DNA of 64,000 nt, from the NCBI GenBank assembly GCA_002786025.1, contig NHNW01000002.1:806001-870000 (forward strand). The letters are read 5' to 3'. Below, in pieces: positions 9,989 through 19,824 of this stretch (position 1 is the stretch's first letter; the number at the start of each line of letters is the position of its first letter). The notes under the pieces are model-generated. The model saw nothing but the letters and a program-made list of their open reading frames with translations, was not told where the DNA came from and searched no databases. This DNA is from Zasmidium citrigriseum (Eukaryota; Ascomycota; Dothideomycetes; Mycosphaerellales; Mycosphaerellaceae). Position numbers and translations under genes: made by a program.

Positions 9989-10180
9989 CTAGATGGCAGC
10001 GCGGCTGGGAAGCAAGACGCTCCTGCTAAGAAAGAGGAGCCACAAGGCGCAGCGAGTGGTGGACAAACGGGACAGTCTGCTAGCAAGCCCGCTCAGCAAC
10101 AGTCGTCCTCTGCGCCGCAGGAGAAGGAAGACGACAGTAAGGGCCCTTGCGGTCTTCCCTTCAAGTGTTCCGTTGCTTAG
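9986..10180 (+). other. Putative stop-codon readthrough extension of the quinone reductase, ending in a CaaX-like box
   Basis: Directly after the TGA stop, the same frame stays open for 63 codons (9989-10177) up to TAG at 10178-10180. The context is TGA CTA G, the strong readthrough motif known in fungi and animals. The extension is a low-complexity Lys/Glu/Gln/Ala/Ser linker (for example DAPAKKEEPQGAASGG and SKPAQQQSSS). It ends in KGPCGLPFKCSVA: a second Cys, a small basic patch and a terminal C-S-V-A that fits a farnesylation CaaX box. Some fungal relatives, such as yeast Ycp4, carry a C-terminal membrane-binding tail in the main frame. No intron of usable size can remove the stop: the only nearby GT...AG pair would be about 19 nt. 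I infer a minor membrane-bound isoform made by readthrough. A recent nonsense mutation or a sequence error are the alternatives. Confidence 0.7.
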
Positions 10181-10346
10181 ATGATACCAAAAAACCTGCT
10201 TAGATGAAGAAATGAATGATGCCTTGCTTGGCAAGTCAATGATCTTGTGTTCATGTTCAAATGTCGTATGCCGAAATGCTAGTCATATCTACCATCTATA
10301 TGTCATTCATAAACCCATAACCATCTATACCCAATCCATCCACGCA

Positions 10347-12448
10347 TCACAAAGTCATAGAATTCGTAGCCTCACTCCCCCACCCCTCCATATCCATCCC
10401 CTCCCCTCCCTGCAAATGCTGATGCTGAAACTGCGCCGCACTCAAATGCAATTCCGACGTCGGCGTAGCAGAAGGCTTACTCGGCAACCCCCTCAACATC
10501 TCACTCGTGGCATCCAACATCTCCAACGCCCCATGGATCCACACGGCTTTCTTGCTGCTCACCGTCAACGTCCATTTGAACTCGTTCAGTCGACAAGCGT
10601 AGAAGTGTGCTTCCTCTTTCCCGGGGCTTGTGGCCATGAGTAAAGCGCCGAAAGTGCCTACTAAAGCGAAGTTGGAGGCGGAGGAGAAGTACCAGAACGC
10701 ATCGAGGTGTTCGGGTTTGAGACGGTTGACGAAGTCCAGGGCGCTGATGAGGCGGGTTTTGGCGGCGGAGCGGCAGATGTAGAGCATATAAGGATCTGAG
10801 ACGGCCGGATCAAGGGACTGGACGATGCGGCGGTGGATGCTGATCTCTGTTGCGAAGTATGCGAGGTGGAGGTAGCCTTGGGAGGAGAGCTGTCCGGGCG
10901 TGAAGCTGTCCATTTTGCAGTCGACGGGGAGTTTGGCGAACCATTCTTTCAATTTGAGTTGCACGGGTTTGGCGCGGTTGAGGACGAGTTGTGTTGCGTA
11001 GCGTCCTGCGGCGACGTATTCGGCTTTGGCTTTTTCGCTGTAGAAGGTGTCGCAGACTTCGGCCATGATGTTGGTCAGGGCGATCATTTGCATGAAGACG
11101 ATGCGGCCTTTGGATACTTGGGTGTCGACTTCGTCGCCGGGGGAGGAAGGGTTCGGGTCGATGGATTCGTCGAAGTCTTCTTCTGTTGGTGGAGAGACGT
11201 TCCAGTCGGCGGCGTTGATGTGTGAGGGTCGGCCGTGCATCACGGCACTCCACTTGTCCTGCATGTAGAGTGCCCAGGCCAGGCGTTTGCGGAGGAGGGT
11301 TTCCCATCGAGGGATTGACCAGTCTGTGCAGTCGAGATGGAGGCCTATGTCTTGGCCTAGGGCGACGAGTTGGACGGTCAACGTCCATGTGCTCGATTTG
11401 GGTCGTTGGAGGAGAAGAAGGCCTGCCTGGACGGCGGAGATCTTAGGTCGTTGCATCGAGATGGTCAGGCTTGTGATGGCAATGTACTCAAGCTTCTCGA
11501 CGTCCGGCTTCGGATGTGATGACACAGCCGGGTCTTGATCCCACCAGGCCAGGGCGAGAAGGTACATGGCAGCAAGCAACGGAGGATTGAACTGTCGATC
11601 GCCATGTTGATGTCGATCGAGGAAGGCGCGTTTCTGGATGATAGGATAGCTAGGATGCACATTGCGGAAGTAAATGTCGATGAGAGCAGACCCGTGAGGG
11701 CCAACAAGCTGCTCAATCTCTGCTAGGGCTCGAGCCTCATCGTCCGGTATTTGCACATCGGCATCGGCATGCGTGCTGAAGTACTCGGAGCCGGTGACCT
11801 GCCGAAGAGTACCGACCCGTGACTCGGTCTCATTCTTATCGTTGAAGTTGCCAAGACCGATCAGAGAGGCATCCAAAGCGGTGGTCTGACCAAGATACTT
11901 GCAATGTCGATGCCGCTGCAAGCTCAGCGTCTCATCCACGGCGAACGGTTTCCTCATCGAGGGCTGAACGACGCCAACAAGTGGAGTCGATGCTGTCGAA
12001 GGCCGGGACGGAGCACTGGGAGGCGGTGGAGGTGGTGGGCGTTGGGCGACGACAGGGCTGCTTTTCTTCGATGGGCTTTCGGTCTTCATGCCATCATCTG
12101 CCTTGCGCTTCCTGGGCTGCGCGTTCTCCACAAACGTGCAGTCTTGTTTGTGGAACTGGATAAAGAAAAGTGTCAGGGATATAGATTTAAGATGAGTAGT
12201 CATATTATACATACCTCGCAAAGCACACATTTCTTAGATTCTTGGAGGACACACTTGCTTTTGCGTCTCCTGCATCCGTCACACGGGCGTTCTCGACGTG
12301 GCCGGTTGGGTTGTGCGCTTTGTTGGAGTTGCTTGAGAGCTGGACGGTTCTCTTTGCCTTCCATATGGTGTTTCGGAGGTGTCCAGGCGGCGATAGGACG
12401 TGGCGAGGGCCGTGGGGCCAACGGAGGGACTGCCATCGCCGTAGCCAT
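10347..12448 (-). CDS. Zn2Cys6 transcription factor, DAL81/TamA-like
   Basis: Nuclear regulator of about 680 residues. Two exons, 12448-12215 and 12155-10347, join in phase 0 inside the zinc cluster. The joined cluster reads C-x2-C-x6-C-x7-C-x2-C-x6-C starting at CDGCRRRKSKC, a complete Zn2Cys6 domain preceded by a basic NRPRRERP stretch. A poly-Pro segment (PPPPPPPSAP) follows. The fungal-specific middle domain begins near LIDIYFRNVHPSYPIIQKRAF and includes LLLLQRPKSSTWTLTVQLVA and GLHLDCTDWSIPRWE, then RLAWALYMQDKWSAVMHGRP. That block resembles DAL81/TamA co-activators of nitrogen catabolism genes; the name is tentative. The last 40 residues are Gln/His-rich. Antisense open frames here are shadows. 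Confidence 0.85.
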
Positions 12449-14297
12449 TCTGAGAGTCCAGAACCCGGTAAGATTGACGTCGGTGGTGATAGCGAGGCAG
12501 AACGTCTATTAAGATAGGTTGATAGGCAAGGCAGGTCACGCTTGGCGTTCTGTCGACTTCCAGATCAGGCAGAGGGTGCACGGGAGGGTATGCAGTGGCC
12601 GGTCCAGGTGTTGCACGAGCAAACCGCGTACGCCCAAGTTATCTCGGCGACAAAGGCAAAATGATAGAATAGATGGGCTTATCAGCGAATAAGCAAGATG
12701 ATCAGAGGGCGAGCGCGTGCGGCGACAAATGCCAACACTAAGCGTGGTCAGACGATCCGCAGAGGGCGGTGATGAAGAACAGATAGTCGAGCGTCTTGGG
12801 GGTCATTGAGACGACGTGCAGAGCTTCACCGCGAGATCGTCATCGAGCCCTGCTGTCTTTCGATAGGAGATGGAGATTGAAGGGGTATACTTGACCGAGA
12901 AACGCGGCACGCGAGGGCGTCGTGTGCCTGTGGTGATATATCGCCTGCCGCCAAGGGGGACAATCTCTCGAGGCTGCGCTGCTGGATTACGGAGGTTTGC
13001 ACAAGCGTGAGGTTCCCTGGACGGTGTACGTAAAATCCGCAATCCAGTACATAAGAGAAACGCAGAGCGAGGCGCAGACTTTAGGTGAAAGAGAGCAACC
13101 GACCAGGCTCTTATCTATGCCCAATTTCAGCCAATCATAGCCCGGCTGAGAGCAATGAATTCACAAACAGATTCGATTAGACTTTGGTCAGATCCCGCTT
13201 TGCCCGACAAAGACACGCCGAGATAGCAATGCGGAGGCCGATCTGACCTCACCTCTGCCGTATTACCACTGCCGCTGTTGGTGGCATGTGATGAGGTGCC
13301 GGCCGTGGTTGTAAAATAGCTCGTAGGATCGCCTGTGCGACGACATCATCGTCCGTACAATTTGTTGGCGTCCGTCTGAGACTTGTGATGTTTGGTCCAG
13401 CGCAGAGACTGTTTCGAACTCAGGGTGAAGTCGGTCCACCTACCCTGACGTTTATTCCCCGGACCGCAGACTCCACTGGCGTCTTATTCCCTGAACCTGG
13501 TTGTCGTCGGATCGTGTCGTTTCGGCTCCCGTGAACATGGTAGCACGCGACAGTGAGGTGTGAGGTGTAAAAGCCTCATAGCCCATTTCAACGGATTGGA
13601 TGCGTCGAGAAAGAGCGTGGTATCGTCAGAGCAGAGGTGGTGGCCGATGGGAATACCAAGAGAAAAAGAGCCAGCCGCCGAGGAGCCAAGGACCTTCGAG
13701 GAGGGCGGAGCGAAGACGCGACACACCCAGTGAGGAAGTGTCCATCGGGCACGAGTCCTGTTGAGAATGATGGGGATGTCTGGAAGATGTTCGTGATGCT
13801 GGATATCAGAGGAGGCCAGGCCTGTGGACAACTCAAAGCGCTCTCCGGTGGCGCCCTTGGAGACCAGGCGATCGTGACGGCTCGTATTCATGGCTTGCTC
13901 TCCCAGTCGACCAAGGCATGGAGGCCTAATCTCACAGGACAAGATTCCAATGGATCGAGCATAGGAAGCGCGGCCTTTGCGGCCAGCCTTCCGGAGCCAG
14001 AATCGGCCATCTTTTGGAGATGTGAAATCTTGAGCGGTGGCTTGAAACGTAGCCATCAGACTGAGAGAACCGCTCCACTTGGAAAAGCAAGTAAGTGGGA
14101 GTCCATCTTTCATATCAGGTCATGAAGCGAGATGTTGCGAATGTCAGGAAGGTCAGCACGCAATCATTCGTAGCAAGAGCGCCAGCGCCAAGACTGGATC
14201 ACCTGAATGGCTCTTTCCTCGAACATCACTTGGTGCTTGCAAAAGGGTTTCCGTCTAGCGAACACAAGTCATACGCATCAATCTTCATTATCACCGC
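12449..14297. other. Long intergenic region upstream of the DAL81-like gene
   Basis: About 1.85 kb with no gene I can support. Frames of 160-210 codons exist on both strands around 13.48-14.13 kb, overlap each other and show no domain, signal peptide or splice logic. The first several hundred bases next to 12448 are the likely promoter and leader of the regulator. Confidence 0.4.
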
Positions 14298-15423
14298 TCA
14301 GCTCAAGGTCGGCCACCCAACCGCCGTCAAATTCGTCACCATATCCATCGACAACCTCTCATGCACCTGCCAGACCGGATGATAATTGTTGGCCTAGAGC
14401 AACCGTCAGCGTCAAGTCGCCCAGGAACATCAAGTCAGGAGGAATTGCAATACATACCCAAAAGCACCCCGTAACATTATAACACCCAATACAGCTATAA
14501 CAATAATTATTCCTAAACCCATACGCCCTCGGCTGATCCAAAATCTTGCTAAAGAAAGAATGCGCATCATAAATCACCGCCCTGGATCCCGGATGCAAAC
14601 TCGTGAAATTCGTCACATAGTGCGGCAAAAGCTCCTGGTTAAACAACTTCACACCCTGGGCGTAGTTATCCACTATTTTCTGCCCGTGCTCGAAGACCAT
14701 GGGCGCGCGGTTTAGAGGCGGCATGTTGACGAAGAAGAAATTCCGTGCGCCGGTGATGTACAAGTTGTCCATGAGGTTGAAGTACTCGTCCATGCGGCCG
14801 GGGAGACAGTCGCGGAAAGGCACTTCGGGAGTTGTGGTGAAGAGCAGGGAGCACCAGTTGATATCGTTGATCCCGACAAAGGAGGCGAAGATACTGGTAT
14901 TCCCGTTCCAAGTCTTGCCCATGGCGCCGTTCGTCATGGGTCTTTGCATGGACATGTTGCCGTAGTCCCCATCGTACATGGAGGAGTACTTTGGCTCGTA
15001 GATGTTGAGGAATTGATCCGTGTAGCCGTCAGGGACTGAAGCGCCGGAGATGGCGAAGTCGTAGGTTAGGGTTGTGGTGGTGTTCCATTTTGTCGTGAGG
15101 TATTCGACCCAGTTGGGCCCGTTGGCGGTGGATTGGTTTGCGATGAGTGGGTTGCCGAGGAGGTCGTCGGGGGATGTGCCTAGGGGAGGGAAGCCTAGGG
15201 GTTGGGAGATTGAGGGTGCTGGGCTGGAGACGTTGAAACCTGATGATGAGTAGGAGTCGCCGCTGTGAAGGTGTTAGCTGTTGGGTCTTGTTGGAACATG
15301 AGATGTTGTTGGATCTTACAACACGAAGAGGTGCAAGATCGGATTGCTCTTCGCCTGCTGCTGCCGCCTCACAGGCGTAGCACCCGTAATCGCAGCAAGC
15401 CCAACCAAGATCAGCAACTTCAT
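14298..15423 (-). CDS. Secreted GDSL/SGNH esterase, CE16-like, three exons
   Basis: Predicted extracellular acetyl- or carboxylesterase of 334 residues. Exons run 15423-15320, 15262-14458 and 14393-14298, each junction keeping frame. The first exon encodes a signal peptide (MKLLILVGLAAITGATP) and splicing completes the nucleophile block as VFGDSYSSSG. Block III is seen as VGINDINWC. The last exon supplies the catalytic His in NNYHPVWQVHE. Three residues before that His there is Asn where the family has Asp in DxxH, so either another acid serves or activity is altered. Several N-glycosylation sequons (NVS, NQS, NTT, NFT, NVT) support secretion. Substrate is unknown; CE16 members deacetylate plant-derived oligosaccharides. 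Confidence 0.87.
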
Positions 15424-15863
15424 GGTCGTCCAGCAATACAGCGTACAAAGTTGGAGGACGGTACCCTGCCGAGAGATATCAGCAAAGACTTGGCCTACCT
15501 TTGCGCGATGTTGCATCCGCTCAAGCGATGAGCTTCATCCTTCACCTGCAGTAGCTCTACGAAATGACACCGCCATCCTGCTGACTTCCACGGTCTTGCT
15601 GGGAGGAGGTTGGAAAGGCACAGCAGGAAAGCTCACTCTCCCCGCATGTGAGTGAATCCCTCGATGACGGTCGCTGCAGGAACAAAGTTAATACGGGCCG
15701 AGAGGTCGGCTCCACTTGTGTGAGTGCGAGACGCGCAGAGCAAGATGAGCTGATCGAATGCGTCTATAATCCATACTCATGATCGTGAACTTTTGCGCTG
15801 TCGTGAACTTGGCCTTGAACAAGAATGCCTCTGAAAAGGACTTTCCACCTGGAGAACATCATC
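15424..15863. other. Intergenic region, GDSL start to GH130-like stop
   Basis: 440 bp. It should hold the promoter of the minus-strand GDSL gene and the 3' end of the GH130-like gene. No further feature seen. Confidence 0.4.
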
Positions 15864-17011
15864 TCAATCCTGCACCGGCGCAGTAGCAGTCCCAAGATAC
15901 GCATCCCCCTCCCCAAAATACATAAACCACTTCCCCTTAAACTGCACAGTCGCCTCACTAAACAACACATTACTCACTTGACCCTGCGTGAACACAGGCT
16001 GCAAAATCGGTAGCTCCATCCTCGCAATCGGTGGACCACGGGGCCGGTTCTCCAGATCCACAAGCATCTGACCGGTGCTGTATTGTCCGAACTTGTAGCC
16101 TCCGAAGCCTTGTCCTACGCCGTTGTAGAACTTGATCCAGTGTTTGCCGGAGCGGGTTTTGATTAGAGCGCCGGCGGATTCCATGAGACCCATTTCCCAG
16201 TCGTGGATGCGTTGGGCGAAGGGGATGTCGTTTTTGGTATGGAGGGAACGTTAGCTCAGCTCTCTGTGGAGATGCTGTTGATACTCACGTAATTCCAGTG
16301 TATGAGATCCGTCGAGTTCGCCGTGTAGAGATAGCTGTCGCCCCACTGCATCTGATACAAGCCATTGACCTTCTCTGGCGCAATCGCACCACTCTTGCTC
16401 CAGCCCTCTCTTGGTCGATTGTAGTTCTCTTCTGGTCTATACACCACATCGGTGTTGTAAGGCAAGATGGGTCCATGCTTCTGCCATGATACCAGATTCT
16501 CGGACGTAGCCATGCAAAGCACTGCTTGACTGCCATTGAAGCCAGTGTAGGTCATGTAGAAAGTCCCGTTGACCCTCACAAGCCTTGGATCCTCGGTTCC
16601 ATTCCTCTCGTACGGCTCAGTGGGGAAGAAGACGGGCTGATTGTAGCGTGTGAAGTTGTAGCCATCATACGACCAGGCGAGACCAATGCTGGAAATCAGA
16701 CTCTCGTTCTGAGCGCGGTAGAGCAGGAAGACCTTGTCGTCGACTACAGCTGCAGCTGGGTTGAAGAGGTATTTGGATTCCCAGCTATTGTTTGAAGGAC
16801 CCATGATTGGGTTGTTCTTGTACTGACTCCATCCCAAGATTGGGAACTCGGGTGCTTTGTAATTTCTGTCGCCGTCTGTCGAGTTGCGGGAGATGTTGGG
16901 GTAGGTGCTGGAACCTTGGTAATGGAGGTGGCTGGTGTTGAATTGGGCGAGTGATGGAGAGATACTGGCTAGCAGTGAGAGGAGAATAGCTGAGCTGCCG
17001 AGTAAAAGCAT
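15864..17011 (-). CDS. Secreted GH130-like (DUF377) glycosidase/phosphorylase with a damaged or non-standard splice site
   Basis: The start at 17011 gives a clear signal peptide (MLLLGSSAILLSLLASISPS). The five-bladed propeller of the GH43/GH130 group is shown by FPILGWSQYKNNPIMGPSN, VFLLYRAQNES, then NGTEDPRLVRVNGTFYMTYT, whose EDPR motif is typical of GH130 mannoside phosphorylases and hydrolases. The first exon ends at HWNY (16289) before a good GTGAGT donor. The downstream reading frame, NDIPFAQRIHDWEMGLMESAG, KFYNGVGQGFGGYKFGQYS and on to the stop at 15864, is clearly coding. However, between the donor and that frame there is a branch-like GCTAAC but no usable AG, and TAA blocks the upstream frame. 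The expected product is about 364 residues. It could be a pseudogene, a rare splice form or a sequence error. Confidence 0.75.
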
Positions 17012-17424
17012 GATGAAGGAAGTTGAGCAATACTTTCTCGTGGAGAAACAAGTTGTCTGAGGGCTGCCGACTTTTAAGGAAGCTCTGCTCGATCCCGCTT
17101 TGTCGAATGCTTCAGTCATGCATGAGTCCGGCCCTGCGGTATCCGCATCGAAAGGATTGTGAGACGCTCTCCAGCTCGCCGCCAGAATCTTTCTTAATCG
17201 AGCAGAAACCCCGCAGAGTAGTTACATCGACAGAATCCTCATGATGCTGAGCTCAGAACGTACCTGCATTAGAACCAAAGCTTATCGGCTCCACAATCCA
17301 TTCCAGCTGGCGCCATAGGCTATGCGGTGGTCTGATCGGACTGAAGACGAATGGCACGGCGGCGAGCAGTGTCTGTCGATTCGCCCTGTATGATACATTT
17401 GGTCGGTATAGCTATGTCAGGAGC
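17012..17424. other. Intergenic region, GH130-like start to CDC1 stop
   Basis: 413 bp holding the promoter of the GH130-like gene and the 3' end of the Cdc1-like gene, both minus strand. Nothing else recognised. Confidence 0.4.
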
Positions 17425-19824
17425 TCAACCATTTTTGATGAGAAACGAGTAAAACAACCCACAAGGCACGGCCACAAACGCCACGCTAATAACGAATTCG
17501 TTCAATGCTCTTCGTGCTCTGCTTGGTGTCCGCTTGCGCTTCTTCCACTTGGCCTGGCTGTCTTGCTCCTCTCCAAGGTGTGACTCTTCGTCCGAATCGT
17601 CCGGATCCTGCCATCGCAGCTCTGGGTAGAAACCGGCCTTCTCAATCAAGGGGCGGCTTTTGTCCTGCAAATTAGGCATGACGTGACTGCCTGCGTTGAA
17701 GTTGTAATTCATTCCCGCGGCTGCTGCCGCTGGACTCACACTCCTTGTGCGGGAATTGTAGCTTCGCTGGACGCTGAGATTGTTGTTGTTCGCACTGGCT
17801 GTTGACGTCGACGTCGACGATGCACGTTGTCGTCCTTTCGACTCGTTCTGGTCGCTGCTGTTTGGACTAGCAAAACCATTCGCCCGTCCACCGTCTTTTG
17901 ACTTCGATCTTGGCAAATACCGAGGCAAGGACAGCTTGCGAGGAAACTCGTCTTCGTCTTCTTCTTCGTCTTCCATGACTGGTTTGTTGCGGAGACCGAC
18001 GACAATCGCTCGAAGTAACAAGATCACCAGTGTCCAGCCGAGGAGGGTAGCGTAGCTGATGAAGAGACCGAGTTGATCTGGCAAGAGACAAAGATGGCTC
18101 TGGATAGTAGGCAAGGGTGTTCCGATCGTGTTGCCCATTTCGTCCACAGGATTCCACAAGCTCACCAGTTGAAAGCCCGGGTGTCGCACTCCCATGGCCC
18201 AGCTAAAGCTTTTGACGGTGATTTCTCTGATTGTTCTCATGATCACCTTTTCCTTGTTTTCGTCCTCGTTCCATCGTCCAACGTTGAAGCGATGCGTAAT
18301 GTCGCAGTAATCGTGGTCGTCTCCAGAGAAGATGTGCTCAATGTCGCCGGCCTGTGAGACCTTTTTGGTGATTGTGTTGGACAGGGTTGGCGTAAGGACA
18401 TTTTGATACTGGTAGCCACGGCTTAAGGGGATCGACTTGCCCTTTTCTCTCATTTTGCCACAGTCAACATCAGGGTTGCGGAAGAGCGGTACGTGCGAGA
18501 GCAGAAGGACGGGAAGCTTTGGTTTTCTCTTCGCCTTTGCTCCGACTGCTATTTGGTGCGTGGTGTCTTTGGGATCGGACACCTCGTGCCAGTAACCTTG
18601 AGCCTCGTGTTCTCCGGGATAATATTCGTTCAACGTTTCGGCAACCACTTTTGGCGCGGTTTTGGAAAGGTCGTCGAGGAAATCGTTGGCTGGCTTCCAT
18701 ACGTGATAGTAATTGGTCCGTCTTTCTTCTGTCATTTCGTCCTGTCCCATTACGTACTCGTCAAAGGCAGACAGAGATGGAGCATCGATGCTAACAAAAG
18801 TGTGGTTCCCTATTACGTAGACGTTGTTGGTGTCGCCAAAGTGACTCTGAAATCGATCGCGAACTGGCAATTGAACTCCAGCTCCAAACCCGAGGTCGTG
18901 GTTGCCGGGCAGACTTGTCTTGACTTGTCTGTGCCTGCCCCCAAGGGCGTACTGCTGCCAATTGATGGCGCTGGCGCCATTCTCCACGCTGACAGGGTCA
19001 GTAGCCTCGTACCACGCAGGTACTAAAGCTCGATCTGAGTGTGGATACAGCTGCTCTTGCGCGAAGAATATGCGTCCAAATCGTTCGAATTCCTTGTTCC
19101 ACTGCTTTTCGCCGTAGCCTGACCATCGCCCGTTTTCGCCATGGACGAACTCGCGGAGGTCGGTCTTGCCATCTCGCGGCCAGATGTTATGTTCCTCTTT
19201 GGTGATGATGCGTGAGTGTGGATGCGATTTGGCGTAAATGTAGCTGTCCAAGCTACGTTTAATAATGCTCTTACCTTTAGAAGCCTGATTTGTTCTTTCT
19301 TTGGACTCGTCCAAGCTTCTTGCAACCTTCTGTCCTTCCTGTTCACCTTCTTTCAATATGCCCAGCTTGACGAGTATATCTCTCTGACTCCGTGTCAATT
19401 TCCTTGCTCGGCTTGTAGCCCATTCTCTTCCTCCATCGAACAAATCCCCCAAAAACACAATCGAATCGGGGTCGAGCTGCTCGTTGATCAGGCGAAAATT
19501 CCGGGTCATGTACAGGTCGGTGTAGATTTCAGTCAGGGTGGACAATGGCCACGGACGGCCGGGATAGGTGTGCGGATCGACAATCTGCGGATCTGCAACG
19601 AAGACCAGATGGTGAGGCGTAGCATCCTTAGGCCATTCTTCCCACTTGTCCCATTTACAAGCTTCAATGTGTGACCGAAAAGTTGATCGCTCGCTGCTGT
19701 ACAATGCGTAGAACCAGACCAGAGTCAAGAGCGTCGTCAAAATGGAAAGGGATCGCAGGAAGGGATAGCGTCGTGTGATCCGGCGGAGGGCCTGCGAGGC
19801 ATGATGCCGATATCGCATCCTCAT
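17425..19824 (-). CDS. CDC1: Cdc1/Ted1-type membrane metallophosphoesterase
   Basis: Single exon, 799 residues. Cdc1/Ted1/PGAP5 proteins are Mn-dependent phosphoesterases of the ER/Golgi that remove ethanolamine phosphate from GPI-anchor mannose. The N-terminal membrane segment is SILTTLLTLVWFYALYS (about residues 26-42). The metallophosphoesterase motifs appear in order: VFVADPQIVD, FLGDLFDGGRE, SLPGNHDLGFG, LLSHVPLFR and HIFSGDDHDYCDITH. The C-terminal part has a second membrane segment (LGLFISYATLLGWTLVILLL), a long Ser/Asn-rich cytosolic insert, and a last segment (FVISVAFVAVPCGLFYSFLI) close to the end. All metal-binding residues appear intact. Assignment to Cdc1 rather than Ted1 is uncertain. 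Confidence 0.9.
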   Translation of the reverse strand: MRMRYRHHASQALRRITRRYPFLRSLSILTTLLTLVWFYALYSSERSTFRSHIEACKWDKWEEWPKDATPHHLVFVADPQIVDPHTYPGRPWPLSTLTEIYTDLYMTRNFRLINEQLDPDSIVFLGDLFDGGREWATSRARKLTRSQRDILVKLGILKEGEQEGQKVARSLDESKERTNQASKGKSIIKRSLDSYIYAKSHPHSRIITKEEHNIWPRDGKTDLREFVHGENGRWSGYGEKQWNKEFERFGRIFFAQEQLYPHSDRALVPAWYEATDPVSVENGASAINWQQYALGGRHRQVKTSLPGNHDLGFGAGVQLPVRDRFQSHFGDTNNVYVIGNHTFVSIDAPSLSAFDEYVMGQDEMTEERRTNYYHVWKPANDFLDDLSKTAPKVVAETLNEYYPGEHEAQGYWHEVSDPKDTTHQIAVGAKAKRKPKLPVLLLSHVPLFRNPDVDCGKMREKGKSIPLSRGYQYQNVLTPTLSNTITKKVSQAGDIEHIFSGDDHDYCDITHRFNVGRWNEDENKEKVIMRTIREITVKSFSWAMGVRHPGFQLVSLWNPVDEMGNTIGTPLPTIQSHLCLLPDQLGLFISYATLLGWTLVILLLRAIVVGLRNKPVMEDEEEDEDEFPRKLSLPRYLPRSKSKDGGRANGFASPNSSDQNESKGRQRASSTSTSTASANNNNLSVQRSYNSRTRSVSPAAAAAGMNYNFNAGSHVMPNLQDKSRPLIEKAGFYPELRWQDPDDSDEESHLGEEQDSQAKWKKRKRTPSRARRALNEFVISVAFVAVPCGLFYSFLIKNG

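Noticed and set aside
9970..9992. A short intron that would remove the TGA of the quinone reductase
   Set aside because: The only GT...AG pairs around the stop give introns of 19 nt or less, far below the about 48-nt minimum seen in this window, so splicing cannot explain the open tail.
13484..14125. Overlapping frames of 209 (minus) and 162 (plus) codons
   Set aside because: They overlap each other, lack domains, signal peptides or splice logic, and look like chance frames in GC-rich DNA.
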